From contig CALSFV010000003.1 in NCBI GenBank assembly GCA_943737045.1, positions 434,001-498,000 on the forward strand: 64,000 bases of DNA, given 5' to 3'. This DNA is from Parapristionchus giblindavisi (Eukaryota > Nematoda > Chromadorea > Rhabditida > Diplogasteridae). Of this stretch, positions 43,501 to 58,500 are shown piece by piece (position 1 is the stretch's first letter; every line of letters starts with the position of its first letter). The notes below the pieces were generated by a model, which saw only the letters and a program-made list of their open reading frames with translations, did not search any database and was not told the DNA's origin. Made by a program: the position numbers and the translations under genes.

Positions 43501-46500
43501 CTTTATTCGTACGTTTACAATTTACTTTGACACCTGATGATTAGCTCAAGACAAGCTGAACTCATATAAACTCACAACCGCTCATCTGTAACGCGAAATC
43601 GACAGATAACGCGGCAATCGTTACAATTCGCACTTAAATCACCACAATTTGCTTGAAACTTATCCGTTCGAGCTGCGGAAGCGCGCGTTCGACGTCTCGT
43701 AACGTCCGCTATGCTGTACAGGTAAAAGTGCGAATTTTCAGGAGCTAATTCGAGCGGGAAATGGCCATACATGGGGTCGTTTTGCACTTTTTCGTGTCTA
43801 TGGTTCCTGTTGAGACTGGACATGCTCTACTATTTCATATAGCTCAATATTTTCATAAATATTTTTATTGTAAATCCGAGATATGGTTACAGTGAGAGAT
43901 GGATATATATATATAGAGAGAGAAGAGGAGGAGAAGGTGAATCGCTCTTCACTCACTCCATACAAAAAAGACACGCATGGCACATACACACCTCCCCTAC
44001 GGCAGCGCCGGCGACCAACGCCACCTAACCCCCGTCTAGCCTACACCGAATACTCAATTTATACTTTAAAATTTCTCTGATCGCATTTTAAATTGATTTT
44101 TTTTGTCGTGAAAATAGAAAAAAATAGGCCAAAATTGCCAGTGTGACTGTTTCAGCATTGCGTGCGCTCTCTAAAAGTGTGTTCACTGAATTCGTCATAC
44201 CAAATTACATTTTTGTGGGAGAAAAAAGTTTGCAATTTGATACAGGCTCAAGCAAGTTACGGTCTAGACTATCTATGCATGGGGAGAGGGAGAGGGAAGG
44301 GGGAGCGAGAGGGACGCGTACTCTATCCATTGCGTCTCTGTACGACGAGAGCGAATCAGTGTATCTTTATTCGTACGTTTACAATTTACTTTGACACCTG
44401 ATGATTAGCTCAAGACAAGCTGAACTCATATAAACTCACAACCGCTCATCTGTAACGCGAAATCGACAGATAACGCGGCAATCGTTACAATTCACACTTA
44501 AATCACCACAATTTGCTTGAAACTTATCCGTTCGAGCTGCGGAAGCGCGCGTTCGACGTCTCGTAACGTCCGCTATGCTGTACAGGTAAAAGTGCGAATT
44601 TTCAGGAGCTAATTCGAGCGGGAAATGGCCATACATGGGGTCGTTTTGCACTTTTTCGTGTCTATGGTTCCTGTTGAGACTGGACATGCTCTACTATTTC
44701 ATATAGCTCAATATTTTCATAAATATTTTTATTGTAAATCCGAGATATGATTACAGTGAGAGATGGATATATATGGAGAGAGAGAGGAGGAGGAGGAGAA
44801 GGTGAATCGCTCTTCACTCACTCCATACAAAAAAGACACGCATGGCACATACACACCTCCCCTACCGCAGCGCCGGCGACCAACGCCATCTAACCCCCGT
44901 CTAGCCTACACCGAATACTGAATTTATACTTTCAAATTTCTCTGATCGCATTTTAAATTGATTTTTTTGTCGTTAAAATAGAAAAAAATAGGCCAAAATT
45001 GCCAGTGTGACTAGTTCAGCATTGCGTGCGCTCTCTAAAAGTGTGTTCACTGAATTCGTCATACCAAATTACATTTTTGTGGAAGAAAAAAGTTTGCAAT
45101 TTGATACAGGCTCAAGCAAGTTACGGTCTAGACTATCTATGCATGGGGAGAGGGAGAGGGAAGGGGGAGCGAGAGGGACGCGTACTCTATCCATTGCGTC
45201 TCTGTACGACCAGAGCGAATCAGTGTATCTTTATTCGTACGTTTACAATTTACTTTGACACCTGATGATTAGCTCAAGACAAGCTGAACTCATATAAACT
45301 CACAACCGCTCATCTGTAACGCGAAATCGACAGATAACGCGGCAATCGTTACAATTCGCACTTAAATCACCACAATTTGCTTGAAACTTATCCGTTCGAG
45401 CTGCGGAAGCGCGCGTTCGACGTCTCGTAACGTCCGCTATGCTGTACAGGTAAAAGTGCGAATTTTCAGGAGCTAATTCGAGCGGGAAATGGCCATACAT
45501 GGGGTCGTTTTGCACTTTTTCGTGTCTATGGTTCCTGTTGAGACTGGACATGCTCTACTATTTCATATAGCTCAATATTTTCATAAATATTTTTATTGTA
45601 AATCCGAGATATGGTTACAGTGAGAGATGGATATATATATATAGAGAGAGAAGAGGAGGAGAAGGTGAATCGCTCTTCACTCACTCCATACAAAAAAGAC
45701 ACGCATGGCACATACACACCTCCCCTACGGCAGCGCCGGCGACCAACGCCACCTAACCCCCGTCTAGCCTACACCGAATACTCAATTTATACTTTAAAAT
45801 TTCTCTGATCGCATTTTAAATTGATTTTTTTTGTCGTGAAAATAGAAAAAAATAGGCCAAAATTGCCAGTGTGACTGTTTCAGCATTGCGTGCGCTCTCT
45901 AAAAGTGTGTTCACTGAATTCGTCATACCAAATTACATTTTTGTGGGAGAAAAAAGTTTGCAATTTGATACAGGCTCAAGCAAGTTACGGTCTAGACTAT
46001 CTATGCATGGGGAGAGGGAGAGGGAAGGGGGAGCGAGAGGGACGCGTACTCTATCCATTGCGTCTCTGTACGACGAGAGCGAATCAGTGTATCTTTATTC
46101 GTACGTTTACAATTTACTTTGACACCTGATGATTAGCTCAAGACAAGCTGAACTCATATAAACTCACAACCGCTCATCTGTAACGCGAAATCGACAGATA
46201 ACGCGGCAATCGTTACAATTCACACTTAAATCACCACAATTTGCTTGAAACTTATCCGTTCGAGCTGCGGAAGCGCGCGTTCGACGTCTCGTAACGTCCG
46301 CTATGCTGTACAGGTAAAAGTGCGAATTTTCAGGAGCTAATTCGAGCGGGAAATGGCCATACATGGGGTCGTTTTGCACTTTTTCGTGTCTATGGTTCCT
46401 GTTGAGACTGGACATGCTCTACTATTTCATATAGCTCAATATTTTCATAAATATTTTTATTGTAAATCCGAGATATGGTTACAGTGAGAGATGGATATAT

Positions 46501-49500
46501 ATATAGAGAGAGAGAAGAGGAGGAGAAGGTGAATCGCTCTTCACTCACTCCATACAAAAAAGACACGCATGGCACATACACACCTCCCCTACGGCAGCGC
46601 CGGCGACCAACGCCACCTAACCCCCGTCTAGCCTACACCGAATACTCAATTTATACTTTAAAATTTCTCTGATCGCATTTTAAATTGATTTTTTTGTCGT
46701 GAAAATAGAAAAAAAATAGGCCAAAATTGCCAGTGTGACTAGTTCAGCATTGCGTGCGCTCTCTAAAAGTGTGTTCACTGAATTCGTCATACCAAATTAC
46801 ATTTTTGTGGAAGAAAAAAGTTTGCAATTTGATACAGGCTCAAGCAAGTTACGGTCTAGACTATCTATGCATGGGGAGAGGGAGAGGGAAGGGGGAGCGA
46901 GAGGGACGCGTACTCTATCCATTGCGTCTCTGTACGACCAGAGCGAATCAGTGTATCTTTATTCGTACGTTTACAATTTACTTTGACACCTGATAATTAG
47001 CTCAAGACAAGCTGAACTCATATAAACTCGCAACCGCTCATCTGTAACGCGAAATCGACAGATAACGCGGCAATCGTTACAATTTGCACTTAAATCACCA
47101 CAATTTGCTTGAAACATATCCGTTAGAGCTGCGGAAGCGCGCGTTCGACGTCTCGTAACGTCCGCTATGCTGTACAGGTAAAAGTGCGAATTTTCAGGAG
47201 CTAATTCGAGCGGGAAATGGCCATACATGGGGTCGTTTTGCACTTTTTCGTGTCTATGGTTCCTGTTGAGACTGGACATGCTCTACTATTTCATATAGCT
47301 CAATATTTTCATAAATATTTTTATTGTAAATCCGAGATATGGTTACAGTGAGAGATGGATATATATGGAGAGAGAGAGGAGGAGGAGGAGAAGGTGAATC
47401 GCTCTTCACTCACTCCATACAAAAAAGACACGCATGGCACATACACACCTCCCCTACCGCAGCGCCGGCGACCAACGCCATCTAACCCCCGTCTAGCCTA
47501 CACCGAATACTGAATTTATACTTTCAAATTTCTCTGATCGCATTTTAAATTGATTTTTTTGTCGTTAAAATAGAAAAAAATAGGCCAAAATTGCCAGTGT
47601 GACTAGTTCAGCATTGCGTGCGCTCTCTAAAAGTGTGTTCACTGAATTCGTCATACCAAATTACATTTTTGTGGAAGAAAAAAGTTTGCAATTTGATACA
47701 GGCTCAAGCAAGTTACGGTCTAGACTATCTATGCATGGGGAGAGGGAGAGGGAAGGGGGAGCGAGAGGGACGCGTACTCTATCCATTGCGTCTCTGTACG
47801 ACCAGAGCGAATCAGTGTATCTTTATTCGTACGTTTACAATTTACTTTGACACCTGATGATTAGCTCAAGACAAGCTGAACTCATATAAACTCACAACCG
47901 CTCATCTGTAACGCGAAATCGACAGATAACGCGGCAATCGTTACAATTCGCACTTAAATCACCACAATTTGCTTGAAACTTATCCGTTCGAGCTGCGGAA
48001 GCGCGCGTTCGACGTCTCGTAACGTCCGCTATGCTGTACAGGTAAAAGTGCGAATTTTCAGGAGCTAATTCGAGCGGGAAATGGCCATACATGGGGTCGT
48101 TTTGCACTTTTTCGTGTCTATGGTTCCTGTTGAGACTGGACATGCTCTACTATTTCATATAGCTCAATATTTTCATAAATATTTTTATTGTAAATCCGAG
48201 ATATGGTTACAGTGAGAGATGGATATATATGGAGAGAGAGAGGAGGAGGAGGAGAAGGTGAATCGCTCTTCACTCACTCCATACAAAAAAGACACGCATG
48301 GCACATACACACCTCCCCTACGGCAGCGCCGGCGACCAACGCCACCTAACCCCCGTCTAGCCTACACCGAATACTCAATTTATACTTTAAAATTTCTCTG
48401 ATCGCATTTTAAATTGATTTTTTTGTCGTGAAAATAGAAAAAAATAGGCCAAAATTGCCAGTGTGACTGTTTCAGCATTGCGTGCGCTCTCTAAAAGTGT
48501 GTTCACTGAATTCGTCATACCAAATTACATTTTTGTGGGAGAAAAAAGTTTGCAATTTGATACAGGCTCAAGCAAGTTACGGTCTAGACTATCTATGCAT
48601 GGGGAGAGGGAGAGGGAAGGGGGAGCGAGAGGGAAGCGTACTCTATCCATTGCGTCTCTGTACGACGAGAGCGAATCAGTGTATCTTTATTCGTACGTTT
48701 ACAATTTACTTTGACACCTGATGATTAGCTCAAGACAAGCTGAACTCATATAAACTCACAACCGCTCATCTGTAACGCGAAATCGACAGATAACGCGGCA
48801 ATCGTTACAATTCGCACTTAAATCACCACAATTTGCTTGAAACTTATCCGTTCGAGCTGCGGAAGCGCGCGTTCGACGTCTCGTAACGTCCGCTATGCTG
48901 TACAGGTAAAAGTGCGAATTTTCAGGAGCTAATTCGAGCGGGAAATGGCCATACATGGGGTCGTTTTGCACTTTTTCGTGTCTATGGTTCCTGTTGAGAC
49001 TGGACATGCTCTACTATTTCATATAGCTCAATATTTTCATAAATATTTTTATTGTAAATCCGAGATATGGTTACAGTGAGAGATGGATATATATATAGAG
49101 AGAGAGAAGAGGAGGAGAAGGTGAATCGCTCTTCACTCACTCCATACAAAAAAGACACGCATGGCACATACACACCTCCCCTACCGCAGCGCCGGCGACC
49201 AACGCCACCTAACCCCCGTCTAGCCTACACCGAATACTGAATTTATACTTTAAAATTTCTCTGATCGCATTTTAAATTGATTTTTTTGTCGTTAAAATAG
49301 AAAAAAAATAGTCCAAAATTGCCAGTGTGACTAGTTCAGCATTGCGTGCGCTCTCTAAAAGTGTGTTCACTGAATTCGTCATACCAAATTACATTTTTGT
49401 GGAAGAAAAAAGTTTGCAATTTGATACAGGCTCAAGCAAGTTACGGTCTAGACTATCTATGCATGGGGAGAGGGAGAGGGAAGGGGGAGCGAGAGGGACG

Positions 49501-52500
49501 CGTACTCTATCCATTGCGTCTCTGTACGACGAGAGCGAATCAGTGTATCTTTATTCGTACGTTTACAATTTACTTTGACACCTGATGATTAGCTCAAGAC
49601 AAGCTGAACTCATATAAACTCACAACCGCTCATCTGTAACGCGAAATCGACAGATAACGCGGCAATCGTTACAATTTGCACTTAAATCACCACAATTTGC
49701 TTGAAACATATCCGTTCGAGCTGCGGAAGCGCGCGTTCGACGTCTCGTAACGTCCGCTATGCTGTACAGGTAAAAGTGCGAATTGTCAGGAGCTAATTCG
49801 AGCGGGAAATGGCCATACATGGGGTCGTTTTGCACTTTTTCGTGTCTATGGTTCCTGTTGAGACTGGACATGCTCTACTATTTCATATAGCTCAATATTT
49901 TCATAAATATTTTTATTGTAAATCCGAGATATGGTTACAGTGAGAGATGGATATATATGGAGAGAGAGAGGAGGAGGAGGAGAAGGTGAATCGCTCTTCA
50001 CTCACTCCATACAAAAAAGACACGCATGGCACATACACACCTCCCCTACCGCAGCGCCGGCGACCAACGCCACCTAACCCCCGTCTAGCCTACACCGAAT
50101 ACTGAATTTATACTTTAAAATTTCTCTGATCGCATTTTAAATTGATTTTTTTGTCGTTAAAATAGAAAAAAATAGGCCAAAATTGCCAGTGTGACTAGTT
50201 CAGCATTGCGTGCGCTCTCTAAAAGTGTGTTCACTGAATTCGTCATACCAAATTACATTTTTGTGGAAGAAAAAAGTTTGCAATTTGATACAGGCTCAAG
50301 CAAGTTACGGTCTAGATTATCTATGCATGGGGAGAGGGAGAGGGAAGGGGGAGCGAGAGGGACGCGTACTCTATCCATTGCGTCTCTGTACGACCAGAGC
50401 GAATCAGTGTATCTTTATTCGTACGTTTACAATTTACTTTGACACCTGATGATTAGCTCAAGACAAGCTGAACTCATATAAACTCACAACCGCTCATCTG
50501 TAACGCGAAATCGACAGATAACGCGGCAATCGTTACAATTCGCACTTAAATCACCACAATTTGCTTGAAACTTATCCGTTCGAGCTGCGGAAGCGCGCGT
50601 TCGACGTCTCGTAACGTCCGCTATGCTGTACAGGTAAAAGTGCGAATTTTCAGGAGCTAATTCGAGCGGGAAATGGCCATACATGGGGTCGTTTTGCACT
50701 TTTTCGTGTCTATGGTTCCTGTTGAGACTGGACATGCTCTACTATTTCATATAGCTCAATATTTTCATAAATATTTTTATTGTAAATCCGAGATATGGTT
50801 ACAGTGAGAGATGGATATATATGGAGAGAGAGAGGAGGAGGAGGAGAAGGTGAATCGCTCTTCACTCACTCCATACAAAAAAGACACGCATGGCACATAC
50901 ACACCTCCCCTACCGCAGCGCCGGCGACCAACGCCACCTAACCCCCGTCTAGCCTACACCGAATACTGAATTTATACTTTAAAATTTCTCTGATCGCATT
51001 TTAAATTGATTTTTTTGTCGTTAAAATAGAAAAAAATAGGCCAAAATTGCCAGTGTGACTAGTTCAGCATTGCGTGCGCTCTCTAAAAGTGTGTTCACTG
51101 AATTCGTCATACCAAATTACATTTTTGTGGAAGAAAAAAGTTTGCAATTTGATACAGGCTCAAGCAAGTTACGGTCTAGACTATCTATGCATGGGGAGAG
51201 GGAGAGGGAAGGGGGAGCGAGAGGGACGCGTACTCTATCCATTGCGTCTCTGTACGACCAGAGCGAATCAGTGTATCTTTATTCGTACGTTTACAATTTA
51301 CTTTGACACCTGATGATTAGCTCAAGACAAGCTGAACTCATATAAACTCACAACCGCTCATCTGTAACGCGAAATCGACAGATAACGCGGCAATCGTTAC
51401 AATTTGCACTTAAATCACCACAATTTGCTTGAAACATATCCGTTCGAGCTGCGGAAGCGCGCGTTCGACGTCTCGTAACGTCCGCTATGCTGTACAGGTA
51501 AAAGTGCGAATTGTCAGGAGCTAATTCGAGCGGGAAATGGCCATACATGGGGTCGTTTTGCACTTTTTCGTGTCTATGGTTCCTGTTGAGACTGGACATG
51601 CTCTACTATTTCATATAGCTCAATATTTTCATAAATATTTTTATTGTAAATCCGAGATATGGTTACAGTGAGAGATGGATATATATGGAGAGAGAGAGGA
51701 GGAGGAGGAGAAGGTGAATCGCTCTTCACTCACTCCATACAAAAAAGACACGCATGGCACATACACACCTCCCCTACGGCAGCGCCGGCGACCAACGCCA
51801 CCTAACCCCCGTCTAGCCTACACCGAATACTGAATTTATACTTTAAAATTTCTCTGATCGCATTTTAAATTGATTTTTTTGTCGTGAAAATAGAAAAAAA
51901 TAGGCCAAAATTGCCAGTGTGACTAGTTCAGCATTGCGTGCGCTCTCTAAAAGTGTGTTCACTGAATTCGTCATACCAAATTACATTTTTGTGGAAGAAA
52001 AAAGTTTGCAATTTGATACAGGCTCAAGCAAGTTACGGTCTAGACTATCTATGCATGGGGAGAGGGAGAGGGAAGGGGGAGCGAGAGGGACGCGTACTCT
52101 ATCCATTGCGTCTCTGTACGACCAGAGCGAATCAGTGTATCTTTATTCGTACGTTTACAATTTACTTTGACACCTGATAATTAGCTCAAGACAAGCTGAA
52201 CTCATATAAACTCGCAACCGCTCATCTGTAACGCGAAATCGACAGATAACGCGGCAATCGTTACAATTTGCACTTAAATCACCACAATTTGCTTGAAACA
52301 TATCCGTTCGAGCTGCGGAAGCGCGCGTTCGACGTCTCGTAACGTCCGCTATGCTGTACAGGTAAAAGTGCGAATTTTCAGGAGCTAATTCGAGCGGGAA
52401 ATGGCCATACATGGGGTCGTTTTGCACTTTTTCGTGTCTATGGTTCCTGTTGAGACTGGACATGCTCTACTATTTCATATAGCTCAATATTTTCATAAAT

Positions 52501-55500
52501 GTTTTTATTGTAAATCCGAGATATGGTTACAGTGAGAGATGGATATATATGGAGAGAGAGAGGAGGAGGAGGAGAAGGTGAATCGCTCTTCACTCACTCC
52601 ATACAAAAAAGACACGCATGGCACATACACACCTCCCCTACGGCAGCGCCGGCGACCAACGCCACCTAACCCCCGTCTAGCCTACACCGAATACTGAATT
52701 TATACTTTAAAATTTCTCTGATCGCATTTTAAATTGATTTTTTTGTCGTGAAAATAGAAAAAAATAGGCCAAAATTGCCAGTGTGACTAGTTCAGCATTG
52801 CGTGCGCTCTCTAAAAGTGTGTTCACTGAATTCGTCATACCAAATTACATTTTTGTGGAAGAAAAAAGTTTGCAATTTGATACAGGCTCAAGCAAGTTAC
52901 GGTCTAGACTATCTATGCATGGGGAGAGGGAGAGGGAAGGGGGAGCGAGAGGGACGCGTACTCTATCCATTGCGTCTCTGTACGACCAGAGCGAATCAGT
53001 GTATCTTTATTCGTACGTTTACAATTTACTTTGACACCTGATAATTAGCTCAAGACAAGCTGAACTCATATAAACTCGCAACCGCTCATCTGTAACGCGA
53101 AATCGACAGATAACGCGGCAATCGTTACAATTTGCACTTAAATCACCACAATTTGCTTGAAACATATCCGTTCGAGCTGCGGAAGCGCGCGTTCGACGTC
53201 TCGTAACGTCCGCTATGCTGTACAGGTAAAAGTGCGAATTTTCAGGAGCTAATTCGAGCGGGAAATGGCTATACATGGGGTCGTTTTGCACTTTTTCGTG
53301 TCTATGGTTCCTGTTGAGACTGGACATGCTCTACTATTTCATATAGCTCAATATTTTCATAAATATTTTTATTGTAAATCCGAGATATGGTTACAGTGAG
53401 AGATGGATATATATGGAGAGAGAGGAGGAGGAGGAGAAGGTGAATCGCTCTTCACTCACTCCATACAAAAAAGACACGCATGGCACATACACACCTCCCC
53501 TACCGCAGCGCCGGCGACCAACGCCATCTAACCCCCGTCTAGCCTACACCGAATACTGAATTTATACTTTCAAATTTCTCTGATCGCATTTTAAATTGAT
53601 TTTTTTGTCGTTAAAATAGAAAAAAATAGGCCAAAATTGCCAGTGTGACTAGTTCAGCATTGCGTGCGCTCTCTAAAAGTGTGTTCACTGAATTCGTCAT
53701 ACCAAATTACATTTTTGTGGAAGAAAAAAGTTTGCAATTTGATACAGGCTCAAGCAAGTTACGGTCTAGACTATCTATGCATGGGGAGAGGGAGAGGGAA
53801 GGGGGAGCGAGAGGGACGCGTACTCTATCCATTGCGTCTCTGTACGACCAGAGCGAATCAGTGTATCTTTATTCGTACGTTTACAATTTACTTTGACACC
53901 TGATGATTAGCTCAAGACAAGCTGAACTCATATAAACTCACAACCGCTCATCTGTAACGCGAAATCGACAGATAACGCGGCAATCGTTACAATTCGCACT
54001 TAAATCACCACAATTTGCTTGAAACTTATCCGTTCGAGCTGCGGAAGCGCGCGTTCGACGTCTCGTAACGTCCGCTATGCTGTACAGGTAAAAGTGCGAA
54101 TTTTCAGGAGCTAATTCGAGCGGGAAATGGCCATACATGGGGTCGTTTTGCACTTTTTCGTGTCTATGGTTCCTGTTGAGACTGGACATGATCTACTATT
54201 TCATATAGCTCAATATTTTCATAAATATTTTTATTGTAAATCCGAGATATGGTTACAGTGAGAGATGGATATATATGGAGAGAGAGAGGAGGAGGAGGAG
54301 AAGGTGAATCGCTCTTCACTCACTCCATACAAAAAAGACACGCATGGCACATACACACCTCCCCTACCGCAGCGCCGGCGACCAACGCCACCTAACCCCC
54401 GTCTAGCCTACACCGAATACTGAATTTATACTTTAAAATTTCTCTGATCGCATTTTAAATTGATTTTTTTGTCGTTAAAATAGAAAAAAATAGGCCAAAA
54501 TTGCCAGTGTGACTAGTTCAGCATTGCGTGCGCTCTCTAAAAGTGTGTTCACTGAATTCGTCATACCAAATTACATTTTTGTGGAAGAAAAAAGTTTGCA
54601 ATTTGATACAGGCTCAAGCAAGTTACGGTCTAGACTATCTATGCATGGGGAGAGGGAGAGGGAAGGGGGAGCGAGAGTGACGCGTACTCTATCCATTGCG
54701 TCTCTGTACGACCAGAGCGAATCAGTGTATCTTTATTCGTACGTTTACAATTTACTTTGACACCTGATGATTAGCTCAAGACAAGCTGAACTCATATAAA
54801 CTCACAACCGCTCATCTGTAACGCGAAATCGACAGATAACGCGGCAATCGTTACAATTCGCACTTAAATCACCACAATTTGCTTGAAACTTATCCGTTCG
54901 AGCTGCGGAAGCGCGCGTTCGACGTCTCGTAACGTCCGCTATGCTGTACAGGTAAAAGTGCGAATTTTCAGGAGCTAATTCGAGCGGGAAATGGCCATAC
55001 ATGGGGTCGTTTTGCACTTTTTCGTGTCTATGGTTCCTGTTGAGACTGGACATGCTCTACTATTTCATATAGCTCAATATTTTCATAAATATTTTTATTG
55101 TAAATCCGAGATATGGTTACAGTGAGAGATGGATATATATGGAGAGAGAGAGGAGGAGGAGGAGAAGGTGAATCGCTCTTCACTCACTCCATACAAAAAA
55201 GACACGCATGGCACATACACACCTCCCCTACCGCAGCGCCGGCGACCAACGCCACCTAACCCCCGTCTAGCCTACACCGAATACTGAATTTATACTTTAA
55301 AATTTCTCTGATCGCATTTTAAATTGATTTTTTTGTCGTTAAAATAGAAAAAAATAGGCCAAAATTGCCAGTGTGACTAGTTCAGCATTGCGTGCGCTCT
55401 CTAAAAGTGTGTTCACTGAATTCGTCATACCAAATTACATTTTTGTGGAAGAAAAAAGTTTGCAATTTGATACAGGCTCAAGCAAGTTACGGTCTAGACT

Positions 55501-58500
55501 ATCTATGCATGGGGAGAGGGAGAGGGAAGGGGGAGCGAGAGTGACGCGTACTCTATCCATTGCGTCTCTGTACGACCAGAGCGAATCAGTGTATCTTTAT
55601 TCGTACGTTTACAATTTACTTTGACACCTGATGATTAGCTCAAGACAAGCTGAACTCATATAAACTCACAACCGCTCATCTGTAACGCGAAATCGACAGA
55701 TAACGCGGCAATCGTTACAATTCGCACTTAAATCACCACAATTTGCTTGAAACTTATCCGTTCGAGCTGCGGAAGCGCGCGTTCGACGTCTCGTAACGTC
55801 CGCTATGCTGTACAGGTAAAAGTGCGAATTTTCAGGAGCTAATTCGAGCGGGAAATGGCCATACATGGGGTCGTTTTGCACTTTTTCGTGTCTATGGTTC
55901 CTGTTGAGACTGGACATGCTCTACTATTTCATATAGCTCAATATTTTCATAAATATTTTTATTGTAAATCCGAGATATGGTTACAGTGAGAGATGGATAT
56001 ATATGGAGAGAGAGAGGAGGAGGAGGAGAAGGTGAATCGCTCTTCACTCACTCCATACAAAAAAGACACGCATGGCACATACACACCTCCCCTACCGCAG
56101 CGCCGGCGACCAACGCCACCTAACCCCCGTCTAGCCTACACCGAATACTGAATTTATACTTTAAAATTTCTCTGATCGCATTTTAAATTGATTTTTTTGT
56201 CGTTAAAATAGAAAAAAATAGGCCAAAATTGCCAGTGTGACTAGTTCAGCATTGCGTGCGCTCTCTAAAAGTGTGTTCACTGAATTCGTCATACCAAATT
56301 ACATTTTTGTGGAAGAAAAAAGTTTGCAATTTGATACAGGCTCAAGCAAGTTACGGTCTAGACTATCTATGCATGGGGAGAGGGAGAGGGAAGGGGGAGC
56401 GAGAGTGACGCGTACTCTATCCATTGCGTCTCTGTACGACCAGAGCGAATCAGTGTATCTTTATTCGTACGTTTACAATTTACTTTGACACCTGATGATT
56501 AGCTCAAGACAAGCTGAACTCATATAAACTCACAACCGCTCATCTGTAACGCGAAATCGACAGATAACGCGGCAATCGTTACAATTCGCACTTAAATCAC
56601 CACAATTTGCTTGAAACTTATCCGTTCGAGCTGCGGAAGCGCGCGTTCGACGTCTCGTAACGTCCGCTATGCTGTACAGGTAAAAGTGCGAATTTTCAGG
56701 AGCTAATTCGAGCGGGAAATGGCCATACATGGGGTCGTTTTGCACTTTTTCGTGTCTATGGTTCCTGTTGAGACTGGACATGCTCTACTATTTCATATAG
56801 CTCAATATTTTCATAAATATTTTTATTGTAAATCCGAGATATGGTTACAGTGAGAGATGGATATATATGGAGAGAGAGAGGAGGAGGAGGAGAAGGTGAA
56901 TCGCTCTTCACTCACTCCATACAAAAAAGACACGCATGGCACATACACACCTCCCCTACCGCAGCGCCGGCGACCAACGCCACCTAACCCCCGTCTAGCC
57001 TACACCGAATACTGAATTTATACTTTAAAATTTCTCTGATCGCATTTTAAATTGATTTTTTTGTCGTTAAAATAGAAAAAAATAGGCCAAAATTGCCAGT
57101 GTGACTAGTTCAGCATTGCGTGCGCTCTCTAAAAGTGTGTTCACTGAATTCGTCATACCAAATTACATTTTTGTGGAAGAAAAAAGTATGCAATTTGATA
57201 CAGGCTCAAGCAAGTTACGGTCTAGACTATCTATGCATGGGGAGAGGGAGAGGGAAGGGGGAGCGAGAGGGACGCGTACTCTATCCATTGCGTCTCTGTA
57301 CGACCAGAGCGAATCAGTGTATCTTTATTCGTACGTTTACAATTTACTTTGACACCTGATGATTAGCTCAAGACAAGCTGAACTCATATAAACTCACAAC
57401 CGCTCATCTGTAACGCGAAATCGACAGATAACGCGGCAATCGTTACAATTCGCACTTAAATCACCACAATTTGCTTGAAACTTATCCGTTCGAGCTGCGG
57501 AAGCGCGCGTTCGACGTCTCGTAACGTCCGCTATGCTGTACAGGTAAAAGTGCGAATTTTCAGGAGCTAATTCGAGCGGGAAATGGCCATACATGGGGTC
57601 GTTTTGCACTTTTTCGTGTCTATGGTTCCTGTTGAGACTGGACATGCTCTACTATTTCATATAGCTCAATATTTTCATAAATATTTTTATTGTAAATCCG
57701 AGATATGGTTACAGTGAGAGATGGATATATATGGAGAGAGAGAGGAGGAGGAGGAGAAGCTGAATCGCTCTTCACTCACTCCATACAAAAAAGACACGCA
57801 TGGCGCATACACACCTCCCCTACCGCAGCGCCGGCGACCAACGCCATCTAACCCCCGTCTAGCCTACACCGAATACTGAATTTATACTTTAAAATTTCTC
57901 TGATCGCATTTTAAATTGATTTTTTTGTCGTGAAAATAGAAAAAAATAGGCCAAAATTGCCAGTGTGACTGTTTCAGCATTGCGTGCGCTCTCTAAAAGT
58001 GTGTTCACTGAATTCGTCATACCAAATTACATTTTTGTGGAAGAAAAAAGTTTGCAATTTGATACAGGCTCAAGCAAGTTACGGTCTAGACTATCTATGC
58101 ATGGGGAGAGGGAGAGGGAAGGGGGAGCGAGAGGGACGCGTACTCTATCCATTGCGTCTCTGTACGACCAGAGCGAATCAGTGTATCTTTATTCGTACGT
58201 TTACAATTTACTTTGACACCTGATGATTAGCTCAAGACAAGCTGAACTCATATAAACTCACAACCGCTCATCTGTAACGCGAAATCGACAGATAACGCGG
58301 CAATCGTTACAATTCGCACTTAAATCACCACAATTTGCTTGAAACTTATCCGTTCGAGCTGCGGAAGCGCGCGTTCGACGTCTCGTAACGTCCGCTATGC
58401 TGTACAGGTAAAAGTGCGAATTTTCAGGAGCTAATTCGAGCGGGAAATGGCCATACATGGGGTCGTTTTGCACTTTTTCGTGTCTATGGTTCCTGTTGAG

